64,000 bases of DNA from Boswellia sacra (taxonomy: Eukaryota > Streptophyta > Magnoliopsida > Sapindales > Burseraceae). This document shows, one piece after another, positions 48,988 through 61,786 of the stretch. The position numbers and the translations under genes were made by a program. The DNA lies in NCBI GenBank assembly GCA_013180625.2, contig SNVD02013269.1:558001-622000 (forward strand), in the 5' to 3' direction. The notes under the pieces are model-generated. The model was not told the origin of the DNA, ran no database searches, and was given only the letters and a program-made list of their open reading frames with translations. Position 1 is the first letter of the stretch; each line of letters starts with the position of its first letter.

Positions 48988-51900
48988 ATGTCAGGCGGGG
49001 GCACGCAGAAGAGCTTGAGGAAAGCACTTGGAGCCATTAAGGATACCACGACTGTTTCATTGGCTAAAGTCAATAGTGATTACAAGGTATTGCATAGACA
49101 ATTCTAATACAATTGATGCTTATTTCAATTATGGATTTACCTGATCTTTTTATTTGTGTGTTTAATTTTGTAGGAATTGGACATAGCTATAGTTAAGGCT
49201 ACAAATCACGTTGAGCGCCCTGCAAAGGAAAAGCACATAAGAGGTCAGTTCTCTTCCTGTTTCTATATTGATGTTCTATGCAGTTGATGCTTGTTTGGTT
49301 TCTAGTTGTGTGCATTTTGTTTAATGCTTTTACATCTGTATGATCTGCTTGTGGAAAGAATAGTCTTTTGGAGGGGCCTTTCATTCTTCATATTTGTTCA
49401 ATATGCAGCTATTTTTGCCGCTATTTCGGCTACAAGGCCTCGTGCCGATGTTGCATATTGCATCCATGCTCTTGCAAGACGGCTGTCAAAGACACATAAC
49501 TGGGCGGTATGTGGATCATAGAAAATCAGGCAATCAGACAAATGTTGGCATTTCATTGAACATTGTCATCCATATTGTTGTTGATATAGGCTTAAAGTTC
49601 TCAAAAATCTGTTAGCATTACTAATTACATTGCAAATGAGGTAGAGTAAGTGTACTAATGTTGGTGAGGTGCTAAATCTATAGTTGTATTTATTGAATCT
49701 GGCATAACTATAATCACTGTGACCTTGGTCTTTACTATCACTGTTGAACAAAAACATGTAAAGGTAAACACTGTATGCATATTTGCAATGTCTTTTATTA
49801 CTGGGGGAGAATTTATTGAAATCTAAATGTCTAAAAGAAGCCAATAAGTTCTTAAAACTTCATTTTCAAGTAACCTAATTTTTAGTGGCTAATATGCTTC
49901 TATATTGAATAGTGTATTTTTTGACAGTTCCTTCTGTGTTATTTATCTTATCTGCCCTTTTCCTCGTTACTTAACCCTGTTTCAAATAAACAATTTCATT
50001 TGATGGAAGTTGTATTTTTAGATCTGTGGGCTTTATATACTTGTTCGCTTATATACTTATAAATCGCTGCTTCTATAATTTGATGCTCATGGTAACGCAC
50101 GTTTTATCTGGCCTTAGGTTGCATTAAAAACTTTAATTGTAATTCATCGTGCTTTGAGGGAAGTGGACCCCACATTTCATGAAGAAGTCATCAATTATGG
50201 TCGAAGCAGGAGCCATATGCTTAACATGGCTCATTTTAAGGATGATTCGAGCCCAAATGGTACTTTATACTATCCATAGCTTATTATTATTTTGTTAAAA
50301 TTTCAAGTTCTCTGTTTATGAATATAATATGTGGTATTCTGCTCAGCATGGGATTATTCCGCTTGGGTGCGTTCTTATGCCTTATTTTTGGAGGAGAGGC
50401 TGGAATGTTTTCGTGTTTTGAAGTATGATGTTGAGACAGACCGCCCTGTAAGCAATTCATCTCTTTAATATGATTATATGTATTGTTGAACAACCATATG
50501 TATGCCTAACAATTGCTTTTAGGAAGAGTTAATTGCCACATTCAATTTCAATATGATTATTGACCCTTTAAGAAGTTTAATCTGTTTTTATAGGTTAGTT
50601 TTTGGTGTGGTCAAAAGAAACAAATACATTCTAAAGGACTTCCTTTTTTTGGAAAATCTCTTAAACTTGAATGGACAAGAATTTAGTGTCAGATATATTT
50701 TAACTCAAACAGACAAGACTTTATGTCAGACAATGAATTTTTCTTAAAGGAGCTACAGTTATTAACCTCTGCTCTGCTTTGGAACTAGATTATGCTGATA
50801 CACTGTCTCTTTGTAAATTGTTTCCCTAATACCTACATGAACGCACATTTGAAGAATGGTTTATGTTGTTGATTGGTTTAAAAGATCCTGTTAGACCTTA
50901 TCTCCACTGCTCTTTCTAAAACTGGGAATATATTTCTATAGTATCTCTGTAAATTTGTTAGAGAAATGGTTTCCTTGGGGAACTTATAGATTCAATTCCT
51001 AACACACACCCACATATAAATCAAAAAGAGAAGAACTCCTTATAAATATGAGCTTTAATGCAGAGAACCAAGGATTTGGACACTGCTGAATTGCTTGAGC
51101 ATTTACCAGCTTTGCAGCTTCTTCTTTTCCGTGTGCTTGGTTGTCAGGTAATTATTTGAATGGTGTCAATTAAGTATAGAAGTTTTTATATTCTACAGAA
51201 TATTGTTTGCTTGTTAGTTGCAAATGATGGTTTTGACTGAACGATGATTGTTGTATCCCTTTTATGGAATAACGGGACATAACACGAGATTTTACAGTAT
51301 TTTATATTTTTTGTTTTCTTCTTAGTTTTGTATTTGATGGATTACTTTTGTTAAATATTTTTCCAGCCGCAAGGGGCAGCAGTTAATAATTTTGTGATTC
51401 AGTTGGCCCTGTCACTGGTATGTGACGTTTAAACATATGGCTCGTAGTGATGTTCTTGATGTGATTATTGTTTCTGATTGTCTTCTGTCGTTGCCAACAG
51501 GTTGCTTCTGAAAGCATTAAAATCTATCAAGCTATAAGTGATGGTACAATAAATTTGGTTGACAAGGTATGTATGTATGTATGTATATTTTTATTCAATC
51601 AGAAAAAATTACATTAAACTTGGTGTTTAACAGATTTTATTTGTATGATACCCTTAATTTTGGCAGTTTTTTGAGATGCAACGCCATGATGCTTTGAGGG
51701 CACTGGAGATATACAAGAGGGCTGGACAGCAGGTATTGGCTTTTGGTAATATTCTTGCACTGACTATGAAGAGGCTTTCTCCATATATAGGCTTTTAATG
51801 GTCTGTCTTTCAGGCTGAGAGGCTTTCTGAATTTTATGAAATATGTAAAAATCTTGATATTGGACGTGGGGAAAGATTTATAAAGATAGAGCAGGTTTGA

Positions 51901-53978
51901 AATCTTGTGCCTTCTAGAACTATTATTTCTTACTTTGGAATTTGCTTATTATTATTCCCCTTCATTTTTGTAAAAATCTTGATTAATTTTTTCATTCATA
52001 ATGAAGCCCCCTGCATCATTCCTACAAGCAATGGAAGACTATGTGAGAGAAGCTCCACGAGGTTCAACAGTTCGCAAAGATCAGGTACATAAGTGCTCTC
52101 CATAGAACTGATTTTGTTTTGGATCACAACAGATGTTAAAATATGTATGTATTTAGGCATCTATATGTATTTAAGTTTGTATGTGAGTGTATGTGCACGT
52201 AAAGAAGGTGAAGGAGCGTCATATATCATGACTATCAAGTGCTGTCAAACTTACAAATCTATATCATGGATGCCAATATACAAGCTGTATCAAATCGGTT
52301 TTTAATAATAGAGTAAGGTATTTAAGAGTTTCATGCTAGTTTATGTTGTAAAGTGGCATATATGAAGGTATAAATATGGACCCTCTTTAAATCTTGTAAA
52401 CTACTAATGTTGCCTTTCTTGTTAAATTCACATGTAATACCTCACAACATTTCTCTATTTCCCATATATGTGTGACATCCAGTCTCAGTGTTATGTCTAT
52501 TAAGTTAGATTTTAGAAGCCTTTTGTGTTACCTCTATTATGCATGCCACATTTTGGCATTATTTGTAGCCTGGCTTTTCTCAGATTCTGTATCCAATATC
52601 TATGAATCTTTTTAGCTAAAAATTTCTGTATTGGTTGGATTTTTTTTAGACTACTTTCAGTTGAATTGCATTGGAAATGTGATGTCCTAAATATTGATGA
52701 GCAGGTGGCTGACAGTAAAATTACTGCCCCCAAGGAAGTTTTGGCCATAGAGTACAAAAAGGAGCCAGAGGTGGAGGAGGAAAAGCCACCTTCACCACCT
52801 CCACCTGAGCTGGTAAAAGTGGAAGCACCTGTTGTAGAACCTCCTGATTTGTTGGTAAGTTCAGAATCTTTCTTTCTTTACTCTGTAAAGCATATTCTAT
52901 TTCCGAAAATTGAGTCAGTTTTACCTTCTTGGTTATCTTATGAAACTTCTTTTTATAATTTTTTTTTAAATTTTTATAACTTCCCAAAGGGTTTAGACGA
53001 TCCTGCTCCGGTTGCTTCAGATTTAGATGAGAAGAATGCTCTGGCTTTGGCGATCGTTCCAGTTGGTAAGTTCATTGCAGTAACTTTTAAATGTAAAGAA
53101 TTAAGTTTTGCTCAGAATTAAACCAAATTAGATCAACCTGAGCTGTTCTCACTAATATGTTTGAGCTATAATATTGGAGAGAATAAGCCCAAGATGACAA
53201 GAATTGGATAAAGCTTGTATTTTCAAGATTATTTTATTTTATTTTTTATGACTGAAATTGTATCAATGTTTTCATGATATTTGTAGCGGCCGAGCAACCA
53301 GCTTCTGTTGCCCCGAATCAAGCAAATGGAACTACAGGCTGGGAATTGGCACTTGTTACCACTCCCAGTTCAAATGAGAGTGCAGCTGCTGCAAGCAAAT
53401 TGGTAATGCTGATTCTATGATTTACCCATAGATTGTTCTTTGGTTTTTGTTTCTCAGTTTAAATGTTAACTAGGTGCAAAGTTTCTATATCTCCCACTGA
53501 AATAATGCTGATTCAGTGTTCAAGATCAAAGTTTTTATGCATACAAGACATAGTAGTTTATCTAATTGAGTGATGCATTACTGATGCTCTTCAAACTGAA
53601 TTCATTGCGAAGGCGGGAGGGCTGGACAAGCTTACGCTAGATAGCCTTTATGATGATGCTATGAGAAGAAACAACCAGAATGTAAGCTACAACCCCTGGG
53701 AGACACCGGCCATGGTGGGTCCAGTGATGCAACAAAGAGGACATGACCCCTTCTATGCATCAGGCATGGTTGCTGCTCCGCCTTCTGTACAGATGGCAGC
53801 CATGGCAAACCAGCATCAGGCTTTCATGTTGCAGCAGCAACAGCAGCAGCAGATGATGATGATGGGTCAACAGCAGCCTTTAAATCCTTTTGGGAACCCA
53901 TATGGAGCCACTGTCCACCCCTACGGCTCAGGTATGCCCGTCCAAGCTTACAATCCATATAATACAGGCCTCATATAG
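48988..53978 (+). CDS. PICALM1: Clathrin assembly protein, AP180/CALM type with ANTH domain
   Basis: Fifteen coding exons join to 547 aa: 48988-49086, 49174-49243, 49409-49506, 50118-50259, 50347-50447, 51064-51147, 51367-51417, 51501-51566, 51667-51732, 51814-51894, 52007-52084, 52705-52854, 52990-53065, 53287-53402, 53613-53978. The N-terminal ANTH domain (about residues 1-280) has the phosphoinositide-binding stretch [30 protein letters not shown] and [13 protein letters not shown] follow. The C-terminal half is a flexible tail with a Pro/Glu-rich part, a GWELAL motif, DPF, NPF and a Gln/Met-rich run; DPF and NPF bind clathrin adaptors and EH-domain proteins. Closest family members are Arabidopsis At2g01600 and At1g14910 (PICALM1a/b), which sort VAMP72 SNAREs at the plasma membrane and endosomes. 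All introns are GT-AG. Confidence 0.93.
51567..51586 (+). repeat. (GTAT)5 microsatellite at the intron 8 donor of PICALM1-like
   Basis: The donor of intron 8 is the first GT of five perfect GTAT repeats, directly after the exon-terminal AAG. Confidence 0.9.
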
Positions 53979-54237
53979 GTCAATTGCAACAAACAGGGTG
54001 GTCCATAGCAGTATACAGGAGGTGGAACATGAGAATGTCAGTTCAGGATATCAAGATGGGGAATGTTTCAAGAATATACAGTAATGTACCATATGTTGTG
54101 CATGTGCAGTAGTAGGTTAGAATGACATTCTTTCTTTAATAACTAGTGAGAGGGAGAGCTCTTGATTGTTGATTATTTATATTGGTGAAGATTGGAATAA
54201 TATTTTGTAGACCATGTTACTTCTTCCTCCCCACACA

Positions 54238-54265
54238 CAACCCCCACCCCCCCCCCCCTCCCCCA
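54238..54265. repeat. C-rich low-complexity tract
   Basis: Nearly pure C with single A and T interruptions, downstream of the PICALM1-like stop. It is likely within or just beyond its 3' UTR. Confidence 0.85.
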
Positions 54266-55242
54266 ACCTGAGCTGCTTAGGAGTTATTGATGCATGCTCA
54301 AACAGGGACCTTTTTCTTATTATTATTTTTCGCTTCACATTTCTGGTAAAGTTCTTGTAGATGATAGAAATGATTTGTAATCTTTTTGAAGTTACCACAT
54401 TCATATTAATGAGACATTAAGTTTGATTTATGACTCTTAGTTATATTTTAGTACACTGTCAATTATGTTTTCCATTTTTATTAGCGGTCGTGTTTATTTT
54501 CCCAATTGTGGTTCAAGTATTTCAGTCAGAAGAAGAAATTGTAGCAGTCGATTAGCTTACCTGAGATTCTAAAATAACTTTTGTTTATTGTGCTATCCTG
54601 TAACTTGTAAACAACGGACACAAATTTACAGCTTTTACATCAAAGTAAAAATGATAATGTCCATTTCTGGGCAGAATTGTCTGATAGTCAACTTGTTGAC
54701 TTTTACTAGTGAAGTTTGTATTTCTATATTCTGGGCATGAATAGAAACAAAGTGGCAGAATATTTGATGACCTCTCTTTCTGACATTCGTCCTTTAAGCA
54801 AACATATCACATCTCCCCTGTTGAAGAATCTCAGCTGAGATACTTTCTGATTGAAAGGCAAATTTTAGATGAAGACATTAGTGATCTTAACATTTTCTGC
54901 AGCCATTTCCTTTTGCAGCTTTTCTCCAGCTAACACTAAGTGCAGGTAAACGACTCTTGGTACCCCAAGTGTGTAAATTTCTCTCAATTTGTATCCATGT
55001 TTAGCTTGGGCGTGTCAAAAAATTCGTGGAGATAAAACAAAAAAAAAAAAAAGTTGGCAGGTGAGGTGATTTTGTGTTAGATTCCTGAGAAATCCAAATT
55101 AAATGTGTTTTGTACACGTCTCCTTGTGAACATGACAGCCCAACCCTATTTGACAGCGATCTCAATTTCATCAATAAGGGACTGATTTTGCCAACCCATC
55201 AAACGGCCGGCAACTAAAAAGCAACAACCGAAACCCACTTGA

Positions 55243-55311
55243 TTCCGTTACTATTTTCTTCATCTCATCGCTCGATGTCGTTTCCGTTAGTATTTTCTTC
55301 ATCTCATCGCT
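55243..55311. repeat. Tandem duplication, period 39 bp
   Basis: A 30-base segment starting TTCCGTTACTATTTTC at 55243 recurs at 55282 with a single substitution (TTCCGTTAGTATTTTC), separated by nine bases. Confidence 0.9.
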
Positions 55312-55828
55312 TGCACCCGCAACAAGTTAAAAACTGTTTGTACGGATACAGTAATAAAGAATAGGTTTGACGAAGAGTTGAAAAAAAAATTATTATTATA
55401 TTTTATAATCTAATATCTTCAACCAAAAGTTACAACATGTAACACGATTAAATCATGCTGCCCGTTCTCATATCGATATCGATGAGAGTCTCTTATTAGA
55501 TTTTTTTTTTTAAATCGATTATCATTAAAACTAATTAATCGCATAACCCTCTAGAACATAAACAAACTATCCATTTATACGGCGACTATTATCAACTTTA
55601 AAAAGATAAAATCGAGCTATTAAAAGTAATAGATTTTTTAAAATGAGGAATAAGATTTAAAGTTATTGCTCAGTGAAAACGTTGGTAAATATGATTATAG
55701 TAGTTGATAAAGTTGCCGAATTTGTTTGGATTGTTATGCGCTACTAAAAATATTTATTATAATTCAATCAAATAATGTTTCTGGCTCCAATAAACTCATT
55801 AGAATTAAAAAAAAAAGTGAAAAAAATC

Positions 55829-55834
55829 CACGTG
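55829..55834. promoter_or_regulatory. G-box CACGTG upstream of the BSD gene
   Basis: A palindromic G-box lies about 380 bp before the BSD ATG. A second ACGT-core element, TGACGTGGCA at 55937-55946, lies about 270 bp before it. These are typical bZIP/bHLH binding motifs; their use here is inference. Confidence 0.35.
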
Positions 55835-56024
55835 TTACGGAGAGGTTTAGAAAAAGTTAAAAAAATGAGTCGTCACCGCAGTCAGGGACTGCAGCCCGCG
55901 AGTAAATGTTGTAAATCCTTCCGGAGAAGAAAATGCTGACGTGGCAATGCAGCGGGGGCACCCAAGTCTCTGTCCACAGAGTAAACTAAAGAAAGAAGAT
56001 ACTCAAAGCTTAAAAGGAAGTCAA

Positions 56025-56051
56025 AATAATAATAATAATAATAATAATAAA
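56025..56051. repeat. (AAT)n microsatellite
   Basis: About nine AAT units in the upstream region of the BSD gene, roughly 160 bp before its ATG. Confidence 0.9.
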
Positions 56052-56212
56052 ATAATGATTAATTTTAAAAAATATAAGTAAATAAAAAACAGAACAAAAG
56101 CTTCTTGAAGTAGAAGTACTTCTTGTCTTCTTTGGGTTCTCTTCTCTTGCTCCGTATGTTGATAGAGATTCCAAGCCAACACTGAAATCGTTTCCAACCC
56201 TCATAACCAATA

Positions 56213-59123
56213 ATGTCTTGGCTTTTCAAATCTCTTCAATCAGACGATCCAGATTCGCCGTCGCCGCCACAACAACATGACAGTCCAACCAAGCGCAACG
56301 CAGCTGGCGTCAAGGATGACCTCTCCGTCATCGGCGAGACTATCGGCCGTCAATTACGTGGAGTTGCCGCTTTCCTCGCGCCACCTCCTACCACTTCCAC
56401 CGAACGCCAACAGCAACCGCCGCCGCCACCGCAATCCGATTCCTCCTCGTCGCAGACGCTCCTCGGGATCCGCAACGATCTCGTGGAAATTGGAGGCAGT
56501 TTCAAGAGTGGATTCTCGAGGCTGTCCAGTAATAAGGCCGTTACCGGATTCTCGAAATTCGCTTCCAATTTGTTGCAATTTCAGAATCGAGATCACGAGG
56601 ACGAGGATGATGTAGTTCCGGGAATTGATGCGGAGGTTGTTGAGTTCGTTAACGACATTTCTGAGAGGGCTGAGTGCTGGACCGATTTCCCAGTAACATT
56701 ACGGGATGGTAAAATTTTCATCCATTTGCTTTCTTATATTTGATATTTATGATTGTAATGATTATGAATGTACTTTTTGTGTAAATTACGAGAATAGCAT
56801 CTTCAACTGGCAATGTCATGTCACTAACAATTAATTCTAAATTTCGATGACAAAATAATTTGTTCATCTTCTCACTGATTTCATTGAATTGCAAATCTTT
56901 GGCTATGGGCAAGCATTAGTATCATCCAGCTTAAATTCTTATATTGGTGGATAAGAAAGCTTAACTGGCTGCAAGTTGTAGTGAATTAGATGTTCAGAAT
57001 ATAAAGTTTGGTTAATAGCTGAATTACTAGCGATTGGTTTTCTACTGCATGTTCTTCAAGCTGTTGTATGGGAGTAGTGCGGGGACTAGTATGGGAAATA
57101 TCGTTGCTTAGAATGAGATTGCAATTGCTGATATTTCGAAGTTCTGGTTTGAGCCACAGTAGGAGTTGGAGTTTGGTACTTTCTTATACTTCCCTGGTGA
57201 CATTTCGTCTCTAAACTGTGCATTTTAATGGTTTGTCTTAGAGTAAGTGTGCAAAAGATAGTAGAAAGGAGAATATTAATTAATCGCATATCTTAATTTT
57301 TATGGGGTCACGGAGTAGTATTTTTTGTGTTTTATTATTTGGGGCTTGCTCTCTGTCACAAGCATTGTCAGAGAGACATCACTCGTTGAAACCTCTATGC
57401 CAAACCCCTCTGGCATGTCTGATTAATCTGGAAATATTTGGCAGTAGATTTTAGTTTTTAATTAATTAATGCATTTCTTTATTTGCGGTGTATGTCTTGT
57501 TTTCTTGAAATGTGGCCTGTGGAGCAACATTTTGGGTTTAGCATGCTCACGCTGTATATCAAAGCTATGTTGACAAAGGCGGATCTCATAAACTCTGTTC
57601 AGGACTTAACTGTTGAGGCGGCAATATTAGTGGCAAATAGGTAACAGATAATGATAAGGGCCAACTTTAAGTGCATTAAACTTAGTCCATGGTTTTATGA
57701 AGAAATTATGTGTTTGTATTCTAAAGTTAATCATATTCTGTCTAGTTTAGTGGATATTAGAAATAACTTTTAAGAACTTGTGTACTTTTTCAGTAAGTCT
57801 TCTTCATACCCTTTGGATCACATGAAACATTTGGCTAATGAGACTGCAATTATTGTTTTTAACTTTTGCTTGTCTATTGTAGATTTTGAAATGTCCGATG
57901 CTCAGACAGAACATATTTCCACCATTGAACAGCTGGTCCCCAGTATCAGAGATCTTAGGCTTGACCTTCATCGTTACTTGGGAGATGATCAATTTTGGAT
58001 GATCTACTTTATATTGTTGCTTCCACGACTGAATGAACATGATTTCAAGGTTCTATCAACCCCAGAGGCAAGTTTTTCTTTTGTGCATATGTTATCTCAT
58101 GTATTAAATAAGTTGTTTGCACATAGAGAGCTAGAAACAATCTGTTGTGGGGTACTATTATTGGCCTATTACAATATAACTTTGTATTTTCTTGGTTGGC
58201 CTGGCTTGTACTTGTGGCAATTGGCCTTAATTCGTGCAAATTGGATTTTTGTGAAACTTTGTTGAAACCATATGAACATGTCACAGTTATTTGTGTGAAT
58301 GATATATTTTTTTTTATTTGTTTCCTTTGTTAGTGTAGGTTGAAATCTGTCTTATAAAAAAGTTATGACAATTAAAGAAAAGGGAAAAACCAGTTGTCTG
58401 AAGTGTGTGTGTATGTAATTCTTTACATATCTGCAATCAGTGCTACATTGTGATATGGAATTGATGCCATAGACGCACTATTTTATTATTGGAAGAAGTT
58501 AAAATTTATATTTACGTTGGTGAAAGAAATATTTAATCCTTTCTGCCTGCTTTTTTGAAGTACAAGATATCATAGATGTGTCTTATATAATAAGCTCTCT
58601 TTCGGTCCAGATTATCGAAACAAGAAATATAATTATGCAGAGGTTGCAAAACAAGAGGACTGCACAAATGGAGAACTCTATTGCTCCTGATGCATCTCAT
58701 GTGGGCAGCAAAGTCTCTGAGAAAGGAGAGAATATCCCATCGAAGGAAAAGGAGGTTATTGAGATTGTAAATGCAGCTCAAGCTTTGGAAATTGATGATG
58801 AAGATAATACTGAGCGATGGTTGGAAGATGCTGATACTGATACTGGCATTTCTGTGAATAACCAGAAAGAAATCGAACATGAAGAGGACGTCTCATTTAG
58901 TGATTTGGAGGATGATGGCAATGATATTCCTTCTAGACTATCAGCCTCTAGGCGAGAAAAGAATATTAAGGCAACTTCATCCTGTGGATCTAATGATTGG
59001 GTTCAGCTAAATGAGAGTTCTGTCAATCGGGTTGACCTAGATAAGCCTCGGCAATCAATCTCTCGGGACAAAGATTCAGAAGGTGAATCAAGCGACTGGC
59101 TTGCTGTTGATGAGTTTGATTAG
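56213..59123 (+). CDS. BSD domain-containing protein
   Basis: Three coding exons, 56213-56708, 57883-58067 and 58611-59123, give 397 aa. The N-terminus is MSWLFKSLQS, followed by GRQLRGVAAFLAPPP and a Pro/Gln/Ser-rich linker. The BSD domain (about residues 150-225) contains WTDFPVTLRDDFEMSDAQ and the conserved Phe-Trp pair in YLGDDQFWMIYFILLLPRL, then LSTPE. The C-terminal half is acidic, with repeated short Trp motifs: ERWLEDAD, NDWVQLNE and SDWLAVDEFD at the end. BSD domains occur in TFIIH p62 and synapse-associated proteins; the plant proteins of this architecture are poorly characterised. Intron 2 (58068-58610) needs a GC donor (GAG then GCAAGT), because both the domain and the reading frame require the junction LSTPE to IIETRN. 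Intron 1 is standard. The start fits the first ATG in the open first exon. Confidence 0.9.
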
Positions 59124-60251
59124 ATAGTTGGCAGCTGTTGGATATGCAGATTGATTGTAAAGTTTCAAAGATTATTCTCTTGAATTCTCTGGTTCACTAT
59201 TTGTCGCCTCAACCTTCCCTCAAGTATTAATGCTTAAAGTAAATAATTGTCACTGTCACCGTTAACTTGCTGGATGATGCTCTTACAATTTATTTTTGTA
59301 TATACATATAAAGGAAATATCAGAATTACCCCTAAGTCGTATACTTGGAACTTTGTTCATTCTTTCCTCTATTTGCTTCACCGATATAATTTATCATGCG
59401 GTTGGAGTGAGATACTTAAAGTGACCTTACATTGAAATGAACTGAGACCGTGCCATGAAGTTTCATGCGGTTGATGACTATTAGACATGTTTTTTCTATT
59501 TGAACTACTGATAACTATGCCATTAAACTTCATGTGTTTGTGACTATTAAACATGATTTTTCTATTTGAACTATTTGGTTTGATTGTGAGAGTGCTTTAG
59601 AGAATGCCCTATGAATCAAAATATTATAAAGAGAATTAAGATTTTGGGGTAAGCTAAAGATTAGATATTTTTTGTATAAGATCGGCAAAATAAGATAATT
59701 TGTTATGATAACTAATGTAGGCTTATTTGTTCATGACAACAAATGTAAGCCTTCATTCTGCTAGATATGCCTTTTTTCTCTTTCATTCTGGCAGATAACT
59801 AGGAGATGTAGACTTTTCAATCTCTTTTCTTTTTCTTATTCCATTTTATCAGTATAAATGTAAAACATGAGTATCATAATGAAAATTTATAAAAATTAGC
59901 TTAATCTATTACTATTGTAATTCTCAACTAACAATATTAATTTTTTTTTTTCATCGCAATCGAAGGAATTATAATATCTAAAGTTAGTAAAAACTTGATC
60001 AGAAAAATTAAGTCTATTCTTTAGTAGGAAAAGATCAAGATAGGACTTCTTGTATACCTGAAAAGCCGTCTAAAAATAAAAAATAAAAAACTCAAGTTCA
60101 TGCTTTCACCTGCACATTTAGTTTGTCGCTTATGTACGAAGGATAACACTTTGACACTGCCATCTCAAATTCAATCAGGATATCCTAAAAGCTTGAATTC
60201 TGGAGAACAGATAAGAAGGTTCAGCACACCAGATTCACAATACTGAAAGTA
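59124..60251. other. Convergent intergenic region, BSD to SPOC gene
   Basis: It holds the 3' UTRs of the BSD gene (+) and the SPOC gene (-). Around 59455-59570 a segment beginning TTCATG(C/T)GGTTGATGACTATTA is loosely duplicated in tandem with about 68-bp spacing. No gene is recognised. Confidence 0.5.
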
Positions 60252-61786
60252 TCATGGCCTCCAACCTCTCCATCCTCCTAGACAGACAGCAGGTTTTATA
60301 GCAAATGCATCGGGAGGTGACCGCACAGGTGGGTTTGCACTGAATACTATTGAAGAATTTGGGCCTCTTTGTACAAATCTGTCTCGGGATGTTGGCTGCA
60401 CCACTTGCGGGGTAACGTCCACGAGGAAAGCATGAGCTGATGCTTGGGTACCAACTGCTGTAGGATTTGGATATCTGGGAGAAAAACTATCGAATGTTGA
60501 GTTATGAACTTTTGAGGGAACCGAAGTTGTGAATGCCAAAGTCATTGGTGGCACTAAGTGTTTGTGAAGCTCAACATTTGGGGGGCACCATTCAGGCATG
60601 TCATCATCATCATTGAAAAGATTCTTTGATGCAGCAGCAGTCGCTGGTACCATGACACCTCTGCTTTGCTTGGTTTCTTTTTCACGTTCATAAGCTTTCT
60701 TCAGGGAATGAATCCTCTGAATGGCGTCAAGTGGTAGCCTTGGCAGATTGAATTGGCTGAAAGCTGATAGTGAATGTGCAGTTTGAACAGTTGGCTGCAA
60801 CAACCTGTCCATTTTCCTTAATTCTTCAGTTGAAAATGTCTTGCCAACCATGGCAACATCTAAAGATTTGCTGATTTGATAAGAAATACCACTTGCAGTT
60901 CCATAGTCAAATTCAGGAAGGTCATCATCGTCAGGAGTAGGCATGGTTTGTTTTCTGATGTCAAATGGAAGAGACATAATAGGATTTTGAAGTCCCAAAC
61001 TTGATTCAGACCTCTTTACACTCGACTTGTGTATAAGAGCTGTTTCGTCTTCAGATGGCTGCGACATTGAGCCCTGGAGAGAGGCCGAGTCTATAGCAGA
61101 GTTGGAAAATGTGTGTGTTTGAGGTCCCGGAAGTGAAGATGTTAGCAATGCATTAGCACTGGCAGAAGAATTATTCAATTCAAGTTGGACTCCACTAGTT
61201 TTTAGATGCTTGCCTTGGTTCCTACTGTTTCCTGCAATTTTAAAAGTAGTGCTCTCGGTTTCTGATACGATGGGGATGGATTCCTGAATTCGTTGTGTAC
61301 AAGACAAATCTTTTGCTGCAGACTTTTGGTTAGAAGAGGCAGATGAAGAATGGCAAAGCTGTTCCAATAAGGGACAATTTTTTCTGTCAGATTTCTTTGT
61401 GGCAGAATTACTAGAAGCTGCTCCATTTCTCTGCCACACAGCACAACCAATCAAAGAGTCTTGGTTGTCTACAACTGTAGCCATGCCCTTGAAGAATCCA
61501 TGCTTAGCAACTATTGTGATTATGGTGTCGCTGCGAGTACAAACATAAAGATCAATACTGGGTGATAGTTGCACAAACCCAACCCTCTTCCCTTCTTCAT
61601 AGCGTTTTGCAACTGGTAAATCAGGTTGATGAGAAAACATTAGTCTAATCTATTGATCAAAAATACTCATGATGAACTCCAATCACTTGACCACATTCAG
61701 CATTCTCTTCCATTTTGATCCACTAACCTTTTTCATGCCTACCGGTCAGATTTTGAAGAGCCTTCCTTCCAGCAAAGTGAGATTAC
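60252..61786 (-). CDS. SPOC-domain, TFIIS-like protein (3' end only)
   Basis: The large last exon runs from 61612 (acceptor ...ATTTACCAG on the minus strand) to the stop at 60252; the frame is open further back to an ATG at 61638-61640. It encodes the end of a SPOC domain (GKRVGFVQLSPSIDLYVC, ITIVAKHGFFKG, SLIGCAVWQRN). A Ser-rich tail follows with acidic motifs DDDLPEFDYG and DDDDMPEWCPP, ending GGWRGWRP. These motifs are typical of plant SPOC/TFIIS-domain proteins (At2g25640, At5g11430 and At5g25520 type), thought to act in transcription elongation. A short upstream exon, about 61727-61786, encodes ISLCWKEGSSKSD after an acceptor TATTTTCAG, matching the SPOC core. It does not join to the last exon in frame without an unusual junction or an indel. 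The TFIIS and PHD parts would lie beyond the window edge or in unrecognised exons. Confidence 0.65.

Larger units (their letters stand above)
53979..56212. other. Intergenic region PICALM1-like to BSD gene
   Basis: The first 400 bases or so are the probable 3' UTR of the clathrin assembly gene. Within the spacer are a C-rich tract (54238-54265), a 39-bp-period tandem duplication (55243-55311), ACGT-core motifs (55829, 55937) and an (AAT)n tract (56025-56051). The last 200 bases are the BSD gene promoter and leader. No coding sequence is recognised. Confidence 0.55.

Noticed and set aside
56350..56615. Alternative frames over BSD exon 1 on both strands
   Set aside because: The GC-rich first exon leaves all frames open; only the 56213 frame continues into the BSD domain.
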